From positions 1-64,000 of the forward strand of contig JAHJIY010000013.1 in NCBI GenBank assembly GCA_018823175.1: a stretch of 64,000 nt of DNA, written 5' to 3'. The position numbers and the translations under genes were made by a program. The notes under the pieces were generated by a model. The model worked only from the letters and a program-made list of their open reading frames with translations, ran no database searches and was not told the DNA's origin. Of the stretch, positions 1 through 8,639 are shown piece by piece. Every line of letters starts with the position of its first letter. Positions within the stretch are counted from its first letter, which is position 1. The DNA comes from Pseudomonadota bacterium (GTDB lineage: Bacteria; Desulfobacterota; Desulfobulbia; Desulfobulbales; JAHJIY01).

Positions 1-24
1 ACGATACTTGGCTGGGCAAACAAA

Positions 25-91
25 ATGATACAACAAAACTGATACATTATGGCTCTTGTGGATATATTCACTCATGAACCTTTTGTATCAT
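25..91. promoter_or_regulatory. Inverted repeat upstream of the glucan dikinase operon
   Basis: ATGATACAA at 25-33 is mirrored by TTGTATCAT at 83-91, and a further TGATACA lies at 40-46. The arms are 49 bp apart and lie 60-125 bp before the first operon gene, so they could be paired operator half-sites. A short G+C hairpin (CGCCGC-aa-GCGGCG, 103-116) follows. No regulator is encoded beside it, so the function is a guess. Confidence 0.3.
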
Positions 92-150
92 CTTAGCTTA
101 TACGCCGCAAGCGGCGGGGAATTAACCCTGAGAGATTAAAAATTTTACAG

Positions 151-3100
151 ATGCCGACCAAAAATATGAAGACAAAAGAAATATTGTCCGAAGAAATTTT
201 TAAAACCGAGCTCAGCGGCAAGCGAAAGCTTATCATTGAGCAACTCCCGTCCGGCAATAATATTGAGCTGCACCTGCAGCTGAGCACCAAAACAAAATGT
301 TTCCTGCACTGGGGAATCCCGGTTAGCGATGACAATCTCTGGCAACAGCCGGCTCAATCTTTATGGCCAGCCAACAGCGTAGCCCAAGGCAAGTCGGCCA
401 TCCAGAGCCCCTTTACCCCCCAAGATGAGGGAATGACACTCATTCTGCACCTGGGCCCGGCCTCAAAAATCAAAAAAATCGCCTTTGTCCTCTTTTTCCC
501 GGAAGAAAACCGCTGGGAAAATAACAAGGGGGTCAATTTCATCATCCCCATTAGTAAGGGGTTCAAACAAAGCCAGAACAATCCGCTGCAAACTCTCAAG
601 TCAGAGACCGGAGACCGGGAACCTCTATTTATAAAGGCCTTTTCCCTGACCGAAAACCACCTGCTCGCCGCGGCCGTCAGCAAGGAAGATGACCAATATA
701 CGATCCAACTCATCACCAACCTGACTGCGCCCTTGTTCCTCCACTGGGGCCTGGCCCAAAAATCCATAAACGACTGGCAAGTCCCGCCACCGCATATCCT
801 GCCGGAAAAATCAGTGATCCACGAAGCCGGGGCCGCCCGCAGCCTATTTACTAAACGAAAAGACGGCTTACTCAGCCTCACCCTGCACATCCCGGTAACC
901 CTTGCCCCGCAAGGTATATCATGCGCCCTGTTCCAACCGGAAAATAATCGCTGGCACAAGGACGGGCGCAACAATATCTTCCTGCCCGTGCAGCTTCCCG
1001 AGGCTGGCGTTCGATCAAGCGCTGACTCTCAGACAACCAAGCTGGCCGATGAAATCATCCAGGTGGAAACCGGCAAAAATTCCTGGACCCTGATGCACCG
1101 CTTCAACCTCTGCCACGATCTACTTGAACGGGTGCGAGACAACGTTGAGGGGCTGGCGATGATCTTTGTCTGGCTCAGGTATTCCGCGACCAGACAGCTC
1201 ACCTGGCAACGCAATTACAATACCCAACCCCGGGAACTGAGCCATGCCCAGCAACGACTGACCCTGCGTCTGGTCGATCTTTATCTGGCCACCAGCGACC
1301 CGGCCTGCCGCGAACTTCTGCGCCTGATCCTTTCCACCGTGGGTCGCGGCGGCGAGGGCGGCAAAGGCCAGCAAATCAGGGATGTCATCCTCCAGATTAT
1401 GCACCGCCACCGGATCAAGGAGGTCACCGGCCATTTCATGGAGGAATGGCACCAGAAACTCCACAATAACGCCACCCCGGACGACATCGTGATCTGCGAG
1501 GCATACCTGGCTTTTCTGCACAGCGATGGTAACCTGGCTGCCTTTTATACCACCCTGGAACAAGGCGGCATCACCCGGGAACGGATGCGCACCTTTGAGC
1601 GCCCCATTGTCTCGGACCCGGACTTTCCGGCCCATTTGAAAGAAGGATTGAGCCACGATTTTGAACAATATCTCAACCTTTTAAAATCGATCTTTTCAGC
1701 CACCGATCTCTTAAGCAGCATCGAAGCAGCCCAACACCATCTGGACCATGACCTGCGCCAACTGTTGTGGGAGATCTGGCACAACCGCCATCGCTTCAAC
1801 CAAGCAGTCATCGAACAGGTCGAGATGCTCAGCCAGGCCCGTCAGGGAATACGAGAAACACTCGGCGCAAAAACCAAGGACAGCCAAGCCGGACGAGAAC
1901 TTCTCTATCTCGATCTGGCCCTGGAAGAGTATCTCCGGACGCGGCTGGAAAGTGTTCTGCCCCAGCTAACCGATCTCGACCAGCGGACAAACCTACTGGC
2001 CAAACTCTTGCGTAACATGAGCTTTTCCTATAACAGCCAGGATCTGTTACTCGCCGAAAAACACTGGCAATGGCTGAACGGCCAGAAAGAGCCCCACCAA
2101 GAATGGGCCCTGGCCGCCACTGCCGTGCTGGAAAGATGCAACATCGGCCTGGGGCAGATCATCGACCTTTTCCACCACCTCTTCCAGAGCAAGGCCGAGT
2201 ATCTGGGTCAGGCCATCTCGGCCCCGGCATGGACCATCGAACTCTTTACCCAGGAGGTGTTGCGCGGCGGCCCGGCCTTTGTCTTATCCCAACTTCTCGG
2301 CCAACTGATGCCGCAGTTAAGAAAAGTAGCCGACCTTGGCCCCTGGCAGCTGATCAGTCAACAGGAGGTGATCGGCCGGATGACTATCGCCGACCTTGCC
2401 ACGGTCCAGGCCGAAAAATTCAAGGAACCAACCATTCTGCTCTCGGCAAAAATCAGCGGCGAAGAGGAGATTCCGCCCGGCATCACCGGGGTGATCACCA
2501 GCGCCGGGGTGGATGTCCTCTCCCATGTGGCAGTGCGGGCCAGAAACAGCGGGATCTTCTTTGCCACCTGCTATGACGCGAAGATCATGGCCGAACTGCA
2601 GCAAAACAAGGATACGGTCCAACAAATCAACATCTCAGGGGCGGGCCAGGTCACTTTCAGCAAAAAAGGCAAATTGAGCGGCGCAATCCCGGCCCGGAAA
2701 AAAGACCTCTCCCACATCAAATGCCGACCGGTGTCATTTACAAATTTTTGTGTGACAGAAATTGATTTCAACCAGGATCTGGTGGGCAGCAAATCCATGC
2801 AACTTAAAAATTTGCGAGGCCGAATACCTGCCTGGCTCCACCTGCCCCGCTCAATAGCCATCCCCTTTTGTTCCTGCGAACAGACCATGGCCGAGGCCAA
2901 AAATCAGGCCAACCAACGAGAATACGACGACCTGCTTAAAAAGGTGGACCATGACCCGGGCACGATACTCCCGAGGCTACGCTCAACAATCAAGACACTA
3001 ACCCCACCCAGCGAATTATTGAGCACCCTGGAGAAGGTAATGATCGCCGAGGGCTTTGAGCTCCCTGAAAACAAGCCGGCTTTTTTTGCCGACCTCTATG

Positions 3101-3720
3101 CCAGAATCCAGGAGGTCTGGGCCTCGAAATGGACCGAACGGGCCTACTGGAGCCGGAAAAACTGGCAGATCAATCATGATTGTCTGGTGATGGCCGTGCT
3201 CATTCAGGAGGTGGTTCCAGCCGAATACGCCTTTGTCATCCACACCGCCAATCCCTTTTCAGGGGACCGCCACGAGTTATACGGGGAAGTGGTAGTTGGT
3301 CTTGGGGAGACCCTGTGCAGCGGCAATTACGCCGGTCGCGCCCTGAGTTTTACCGGCAAGCGCGACAAGCAGAGCAAGACCGCCCTGGCGACCTATCCCA
3401 GCAAATCACAGGCCTTGTTCGGCGGCGGCATTATCGCCCGCTCCGACTCCAACGGCGAAGACCTTGAAAACTATGCCGGGGCAGGACTCTATGAAAGTGT
3501 CCTGGTAGCGTCACCAACCAAGAAACTGGTAGATTACCCAACCTATCCCCTGATCAGCGATAAATCTTTTCGCAATAATTTTTTAAGCAAAGTCGCTGAA
3601 ATAGGATATGAGGTCGAAAAAATCATGGGTGGCATCCCTCAAGACGTTGAAGGCGCCTGGGTAGACGATAAATTCTACGTGGTGCAGACCAGGCCCCAGG
3701 TCGGCACCCTGATTTCATGA
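151..3720 (+). CDS. Plant-type alpha-glucan water dikinase (GWD-like)
   Basis: 1189 residues. GWD enzymes transfer the beta-phosphate of ATP to glucosyl units of starch-like glucans through a phosphohistidine. Two N-terminal carbohydrate-binding-like repeats (about 20-135 and 163-280) share the motifs FLHWG (51-55 and 196-200) and NRW, like the tandem CBM45 modules of plant GWD. The GWD-specific central region follows, with SATRQLTWQRNYN and EEWHQKLHNN near 431. The phosphohistidine motif is DVLSHVAVRARN with H792. The C-terminal ATP-binding domain carries RSDSNGEDLENYAGAG near 1097. The full catalytic order is intact. Start at 151 with a weak Shine-Dalgarno; the ATG at 166 is an alternative. 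It overlaps the next gene by 4 bp (ATGA). The family assignment is strong; the actual glucan substrate is unknown. Confidence 0.9.
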   Translation: MPTKNMKTKEILSEEIFKTELSGKRKLIIEQLPSGNNIELHLQLSTKTKCFLHWGIPVSDDNLWQQPAQSLWPANSVAQGKSAIQSPFTPQDEGMTLILHLGPASKIKKIAFVLFFPEENRWENNKGVNFIIPISKGFKQSQNNPLQTLKSETGDREPLFIKAFSLTENHLLAAAVSKEDDQYTIQLITNLTAPLFLHWGLAQKSINDWQVPPPHILPEKSVIHEAGAARSLFTKRKDGLLSLTLHIPVTLAPQGISCALFQPENNRWHKDGRNNIFLPVQLPEAGVRSSADSQTTKLADEIIQVETGKNSWTLMHRFNLCHDLLERVRDNVEGLAMIFVWLRYSATRQLTWQRNYNTQPRELSHAQQRLTLRLVDLYLATSDPACRELLRLILSTVGRGGEGGKGQQIRDVILQIMHRHRIKEVTGHFMEEWHQKLHNNATPDDIVICEAYLAFLHSDGNLAAFYTTLEQGGITRERMRTFERPIVSDPDFPAHLKEGLSHDFEQYLNLLKSIFSATDLLSSIEAAQHHLDHDLRQLLWEIWHNRHRFNQAVIEQVEMLSQARQGIRETLGAKTKDSQAGRELLYLDLALEEYLRTRLESVLPQLTDLDQRTNLLAKLLRNMSFSYNSQDLLLAEKHWQWLNGQKEPHQEWALAATAVLERCNIGLGQIIDLFHHLFQSKAEYLGQAISAPAWTIELFTQEVLRGGPAFVLSQLLGQLMPQLRKVADLGPWQLISQQEVIGRMTIADLATVQAEKFKEPTILLSAKISGEEEIPPGITGVITSAGVDVLSHVAVRARNSGIFFATCYDAKIMAELQQNKDTVQQINISGAGQVTFSKKGKLSGAIPARKKDLSHIKCRPVSFTNFCVTEIDFNQDLVGSKSMQLKNLRGRIPAWLHLPRSIAIPFCSCEQTMAEAKNQANQREYDDLLKKVDHDPGTILPRLRSTIKTLTPPSELLSTLEKVMIAEGFELPENKPAFFADLYARIQEVWASKWTERAYWSRKNWQINHDCLVMAVLIQEVVPAEYAFVIHTANPFSGDRHELYGEVVVGLGETLCSGNYAGRALSFTGKRDKQSKTALATYPSKSQALFGGGIIARSDSNGEDLENYAGAGLYESVLVASPTKKLVDYPTYPLISDKSFRNNFLSKVAEIGYEVEKIMGGIPQDVEGAWVDDKFYVVQTRPQVGTLIS

Positions 3721-6700
3721 CGGTAGACCCTAAGATGAAGAGCGCCTTTAACCTTCGGATCGGCAACCAGACTTCATTCAGCGCCGCCTCGCTAATGGCA
3801 CCCTTTGAGTTTGCCGTGGCAGAGAGCTTTACGGCCTTTGAATGGTTTCCCGACAAAAAGAATGACAGCCGGGGCTGGGAGATTACAGACCTTGACTCAC
3901 CGGCCCGGAGCCGGATCAAAAATATCGCCAAGAAACATCAAATAAGCCTGGCGCTCCATGCCCCCTGGCAAGCCAGCCCCCGGGTTCCGGAAGATCTGGT
4001 GATTTTTGCAGAACATATCCGTTTTGCCCTGGAGATCGGCGCCAGCCTGCTCACCATCCATGGCGACATAAATCAGGACGTCGCAGGCTTTGCCCGGGCG
4101 CTGCTGCCGCTAATCACCCTGAGCCGGGAGGCAGGCATCAAACTGGCCGTTGAAAATACGGTGCTGACGCCGCCCGAGGAATTCAACGACCTTTTTCAAA
4201 GGTTGAGAAAGCTTGCCCCCCATGGACTCAGCCAGGTCGGCCTCTGTTTCGACATGGGTCATGCCAACCTCTGCACCGCCACCAGCAACGATTATATCGG
4301 CTACCTCGACCGTCTGGACGTCACAATTCCCATCATCCATCTGCACTGCCACGAGAACTTCGGCGACCGAGATAGTCATCTCACCCTCTTCACCGGCCCG
4401 GCTGCAGACAATGAGGCCGGAATAGTCGCACTGCTGGCAAGGCTTGCCGCCCGCCGCTTTGACGGCGCCCTGATCATGGAACAATGGCCGGAACCGCCGA
4501 CCCTGCTCACTACAGCTCGAGACCGAATCGAAAAAATCATCAACCGCCTGCCCGTTCCAGAAATAGGAAAAAGAAAATCATCAGATCCCGTCCCCGACAA
4601 AACGTCCCCCCACGAAAGCCCTGACCTGGCGCCATCAATGGCCGCAGCCCTTGCGACCATGGACCGCCAAAGCAAAAGCTGGCGGGAAAAACTACTCGGA
4701 GTCAAGGCATTGCTGAAGGATTATAGCCACGAGCAGACCGAAGAACAACTGGCCTATCTGTCGATCTACCTGCGATTTTTAAATACCGGCGAGATCAGCT
4801 GCACTGAAGATGGCCGCCATTTCCGGCCCAGCCACCACGCCCGTACCTCCCTGGAAATCCAGGAGATGTTGCTTGAGAAAATCACCCCGCAAACCATCTT
4901 TCTAATCCGCAAGATTTTGCCCTGGCTGCCATCGGTTGACGCTGATTTTCTGCGGCGGGAACCCCTCACCCGAATCAGGGACATCGCCCACCGCAACGAC
5001 ATTCCCTCGGAGCTGAAAAAAGAAATAAAACATAGCCTGCAAAACAAGCTGCACCGTTGCGCCGGCCCCGAAGACCTGCAGACCGCAAGCAATATCCTGG
5101 CCCGGATCACCGCCGCCGATGCCCATTACCAAGCAAATTTCGTCAACGAGTTCCAAATCTTTTACGGCGAGCTGCAGGATTTCTTCAATGCCAACTCCCT
5201 GGATTCGCGCCTTGCCACCCTTGGCCGTGATCCCCAAAAACAGACAACCCGCCAGGCCATGGAGCAATTCCTCGCGGCCAAACGGAACAAAAATAGAGAC
5301 ATCCGACAACTGCTTGAAATTTTAGAAAAAAACACCATTCTCCGGTCCGTACTCATCCCGGCGGCATACGGCAGCATGGAACCCGCCGCCCAACATCAAC
5401 GGATGACCGAGATCCAGCTGGAAGATTATGCCTTTGCCGTCTTCAGTGAACTGATCAATGCGCTGCCAAAGACAACTAGCCGATTATTCTGGCCGGAGGC
5501 CCTGCAGGCCATGACCCTGGCCGTGAGCCAACTGCGGCTGAGCGCCATTGACCCCGAAGAGTGTGCGGCGATCGAATCGATGTTGAAGGCCTGGACTAAG
5601 AAGTTTGACCCCAAGGAACGCGAATCGCTGCTACTGATCGGCTCACTCCTCAACCGCTGCCAACGACTAGCGGAGAACTACTGCGAAAGGATCCTCGACC
5701 TGTTTGCCGAAAAAGCCAAAACCATAGGTGACCTGCTGGCACTCCCCGACCATGCCGTCCGCATGTATGCCGAGGGCGATATCCGCGGCAGCATGGTTTT
5801 TCAACTGGCCAAGCTGACCACCCTGCTCCTGGCTGAAATCCGCAAACTGGCCAACCTGCCGCCTTGGGACATCATCGTTAGCGGCCGGGCAAGCGGCAGA
5901 CTAACCAGCATTGCCCGTCTGGAGGATTTCAGGCCGTTCAAGGGCAAGAAACACATCCTGCTGCTGGCCGAGGCCACCGGATCCGAGGAGATACCCCGTG
6001 ATGTCACGGCAATCATCCTTGAGCGGCCCATTCCCCACCTCAGCCATCTGGCAATCAGAACCAGACAAGAAAATATCGTTCTCATCGCCCTCCTTGAACC
6101 TGCCGCGAAAAGACCCTTAAACGAACTGCAAGGCAAGGATGTCGCAATTGTCGCAACCGCTGACAAAGTTACCATCAGCCCGGCCACCTCATCCCCCGAC
6201 CAGCAAATATCCAGCAAAGAAATCAAACAAAACTTGATGCCGGAGGTTTCCCTTGCGAGCACTGAACTGATCACGGACCTGACTGCCGCCCAACCAGCCA
6301 CCTGCGGCAACAAGGCTTTTGCCGCCGGTCGGCTTGAAGAACTTGCCGACGCACAAAAATCTTTTAAAACTCCGGCCGGGCTGGCCCTTCCATTCGGGGT
6401 TGCGGCAGAGGCAATCAGGCAAGACCCCGACCGATTTAAAGTGTATGAAAAAATTGTCAAAAAACTTGCCGGCGGAGCCAACCGCAACCTTGCAGAAATC
6501 ATTGCTCAACTTCGGGAGTTTTTTTTCTCTCTAACCATCGACCCGACAATCAGCCAACAGATCGCTAAAAAATTCGGCACTAAAACAAGACTCATCGTGC
6601 GTTCCAGCGCCAATTGTGAAGATCTGGAAACCATGTCCGGGGCCGGACTTTACGACTCGATCGCCAATGTATCGGCCCGATCAATTGACGATGCCATCCG

Positions 6701-7232
6701 CCGGGTCTGGGCCTCGCTCTGGACCAAACGCGCCATCATCAGCCGGGAAAAGACAGGCATCCCCCACTCTGCAGCCCACATGGCCATTCTGATCCAGGAA
6801 ATGATCAACCCGGATTACGCCTTTGTTCTGCACACCACCAACCCCATGAACAACAGTCAGCAGGAGCTTTACCTTGAACTGACCGCAGGGCTGGGAGAAA
6901 CCCTGGCCTCGGCCGGCGAGCCGGGCAGCCCCCTGCGCATGATCTGCGACAAAAAAAGCGGCGAGTCCCAACTTTTGACCTTTGCCGATTTCAGCCGGGC
7001 CGCCCGTCCCCAGCCCAACGAAGGCATATACTGGACGACCCTGAACTACAGCAAAGACCAGTTAACCTGCGACCAGACCTTCCGCCAAAAAATTACAGCC
7101 AGACTCTGCGCCATCGGGACCAATCTCGAAAAGACTTTCAACCGTCCCCAGGACATTGAAGGAGTAATCAAGGACAATGATATTTATCTGGTGCAGACCC
7201 GCACCCAAATGACTCAGGCCAATAGAGGATAA
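3717..7232 (+). CDS. TIM-barrel / GWD-like dikinase fusion protein
   Basis: 1171 residues in two parts. Residues about 1-275 form a xylose-isomerase-like (AP endonuclease 2 family) barrel with a plausible metal-ligand set: E146 in AVENT, D179 and H182 in CFDMGH, H208/H210/H212 in HLHCHEN, E255 in MEQW. Residues about 300-1171 are a dikinase paralogous to the upstream gene: helical region, a stretch matching the GWD LRKxANLxxW segment, phosphohistidine motif HLSHLAIRTRQ with H777, and a C-terminal ATP-binding domain with RSSANCEDLETMSGAG. The two carbohydrate-binding repeats and the EEWHQKLHNN motif of the first gene are absent, so the barrel takes the place of the substrate-binding end. Translationally coupled on both sides (ATGA before, TAATG after). 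It may act after the first enzyme as PWD does after GWD in plants; that is inference. Confidence 0.85.
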   Translation: MTVDPKMKSAFNLRIGNQTSFSAASLMAPFEFAVAESFTAFEWFPDKKNDSRGWEITDLDSPARSRIKNIAKKHQISLALHAPWQASPRVPEDLVIFAEHIRFALEIGASLLTIHGDINQDVAGFARALLPLITLSREAGIKLAVENTVLTPPEEFNDLFQRLRKLAPHGLSQVGLCFDMGHANLCTATSNDYIGYLDRLDVTIPIIHLHCHENFGDRDSHLTLFTGPAADNEAGIVALLARLAARRFDGALIMEQWPEPPTLLTTARDRIEKIINRLPVPEIGKRKSSDPVPDKTSPHESPDLAPSMAAALATMDRQSKSWREKLLGVKALLKDYSHEQTEEQLAYLSIYLRFLNTGEISCTEDGRHFRPSHHARTSLEIQEMLLEKITPQTIFLIRKILPWLPSVDADFLRREPLTRIRDIAHRNDIPSELKKEIKHSLQNKLHRCAGPEDLQTASNILARITAADAHYQANFVNEFQIFYGELQDFFNANSLDSRLATLGRDPQKQTTRQAMEQFLAAKRNKNRDIRQLLEILEKNTILRSVLIPAAYGSMEPAAQHQRMTEIQLEDYAFAVFSELINALPKTTSRLFWPEALQAMTLAVSQLRLSAIDPEECAAIESMLKAWTKKFDPKERESLLLIGSLLNRCQRLAENYCERILDLFAEKAKTIGDLLALPDHAVRMYAEGDIRGSMVFQLAKLTTLLLAEIRKLANLPPWDIIVSGRASGRLTSIARLEDFRPFKGKKHILLLAEATGSEEIPRDVTAIILERPIPHLSHLAIRTRQENIVLIALLEPAAKRPLNELQGKDVAIVATADKVTISPATSSPDQQISSKEIKQNLMPEVSLASTELITDLTAAQPATCGNKAFAAGRLEELADAQKSFKTPAGLALPFGVAAEAIRQDPDRFKVYEKIVKKLAGGANRNLAEIIAQLREFFFSLTIDPTISQQIAKKFGTKTRLIVRSSANCEDLETMSGAGLYDSIANVSARSIDDAIRRVWASLWTKRAIISREKTGIPHSAAHMAILIQEMINPDYAFVLHTTNPMNNSQQELYLELTAGLGETLASAGEPGSPLRMICDKKSGESQLLTFADFSRAARPQPNEGIYWTTLNYSKDQLTCDQTFRQKITARLCAIGTNLEKTFNRPQDIEGVIKDNDIYLVQTRTQMTQANRG

Positions 7233-8362
7233 TGAAACAAGGGATGAGCCTACCCGGCCAACAACCAAGGTGTCTGGCCCTTTTCCAGCCGAGGATCGAA
7301 GGCGACGAGGCCCTGCTGGAACTTGCCTCCTGCCGCTTCAGGGAGGCGGGCATCGGGCCGGAATATTATGCCGCCTCTCCGGATGAACTCGCCTGGTTGC
7401 TGCGCTTCAAGCCATGGCCGGAAGCGGCGACGACTGTCCATCTGGCCAGAGATATCGACCCGCTCAAGCCGGAAGGAAGTGATCGTATTTTTGCCTTTGC
7501 CAAGCGCTTCAGCCAAGAAGTTTTTGGTTTTATCATCCATGACCGACCGGAAATGGCCGAAAGGAGCAAGGCCTATCTCGCCGCTTTAACCAAAATCAAT
7601 GACAGGCTTGCCGCCCTGCCAGGCAAACCGTTGCTCTTTATTGAATACACCGCAGGCCTTAGCCCCAACTTCTTCTGCTCATTCATCGAGGGCCTCGCCG
7701 ACCTCGACCAGGTCAGCGCCTGCCTTGACATCGGCCATCTCGGCATCAAGGTGATCCGGACTGCATTCCATAAGGTCTATCCGGATCATGATCTCCGGAC
7801 CTTCAACCCCAATGATCCCCGCTTGCCCGATTATATCGAAGTCATGGAAAAATGCGTCCGCCACGCCCGGCCATCGGTGATAAAGGTCATTACCAGGCTA
7901 GGCAAACTCAACAAACCCCTCCACTTTCACCTGCATGACGGTCACCCGTTATCAACCCTGAGCCCCTTCGGGGTCTCGGACCACCTGAGCTTCTTTCAAA
8001 CCATCCCCCTGCCGATAATCCACAAGGGGAAAAAAATCACCGGTCCGATGTTCGGACCCAAAGGCCTGCAGGCGATCATCAAAAAAACACTGGAGATCAA
8101 CAGGCCTGCCCTCCTGTCGTTTACACTGGAGATCCATCCCACCCAGGAGCGAGCGACCCTGATCGAAGAGTCGCAACTTTTTCACCACTGGCAGGACAAA
8201 ACCAACGCCGAAAGACAAAACCACTGGCTGACAACCCTGATCCAAAACCACAAACTCTTGCAAAAATCAATCACCGCCGCAGGCCAAACAACAAGCAAAA
8301 AAAACAGCCCCATCGTCCAACCGGTTCTTGCCAGCAAAAAACAAATAGGGAAGGCAACCTGA
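7232..8362 (+). CDS. Xylose-isomerase-like TIM-barrel protein
   Basis: 376 residues. A divergent sugar-phosphate isomerase/epimerase-type TIM barrel. Candidate metal ligands are E in LFIEYTAG, D and H in CLDIGHLG, the His cluster HFHLHDGH, and E in TLEIHP. The C-terminal ~50 residues are polar and probably disordered. It overlaps the stop of the dikinase fusion by one base (TAATG) and has AGAGGA just upstream, so the three genes are certainly co-translated. It is clearly longer and more divergent than the ordinary barrel at 53067. The context suggests that it isomerises or otherwise handles a sugar (phosphate) tied to the dikinases; the substrate is unknown. Confidence 0.75.
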   Translation: MKQGMSLPGQQPRCLALFQPRIEGDEALLELASCRFREAGIGPEYYAASPDELAWLLRFKPWPEAATTVHLARDIDPLKPEGSDRIFAFAKRFSQEVFGFIIHDRPEMAERSKAYLAALTKINDRLAALPGKPLLFIEYTAGLSPNFFCSFIEGLADLDQVSACLDIGHLGIKVIRTAFHKVYPDHDLRTFNPNDPRLPDYIEVMEKCVRHARPSVIKVITRLGKLNKPLHFHLHDGHPLSTLSPFGVSDHLSFFQTIPLPIIHKGKKITGPMFGPKGLQAIIKKTLEINRPALLSFTLEIHPTQERATLIEESQLFHHWQDKTNAERQNHWLTTLIQNHKLLQKSITAAGQTTSKKNSPIVQPVLASKKQIGKAT

Positions 8363-8639
8363 CCCGGAAAGAGATATCACTCACCGTATAATTCACCAGC
8401 CAGGGAAGACAGTATATATGTCAGGGGAAAATCAGCTTAACGAACAGGAACCCGGCCTCAAACTGCAGCAAACATCTGAAAGACGATAAATTTGATAAGA
8501 GCAGACAAACCACAACAAAATCCAACCACGAGAGGAGGCCTCGCACATTGAAAAAAACGGCAATTCCCCGGTTAAATCCTCCCTGACAATATAGTCCGGA
8601 AAATCCTCAAAAAGCCAGGTCAAATCGGAACTAGACCAA

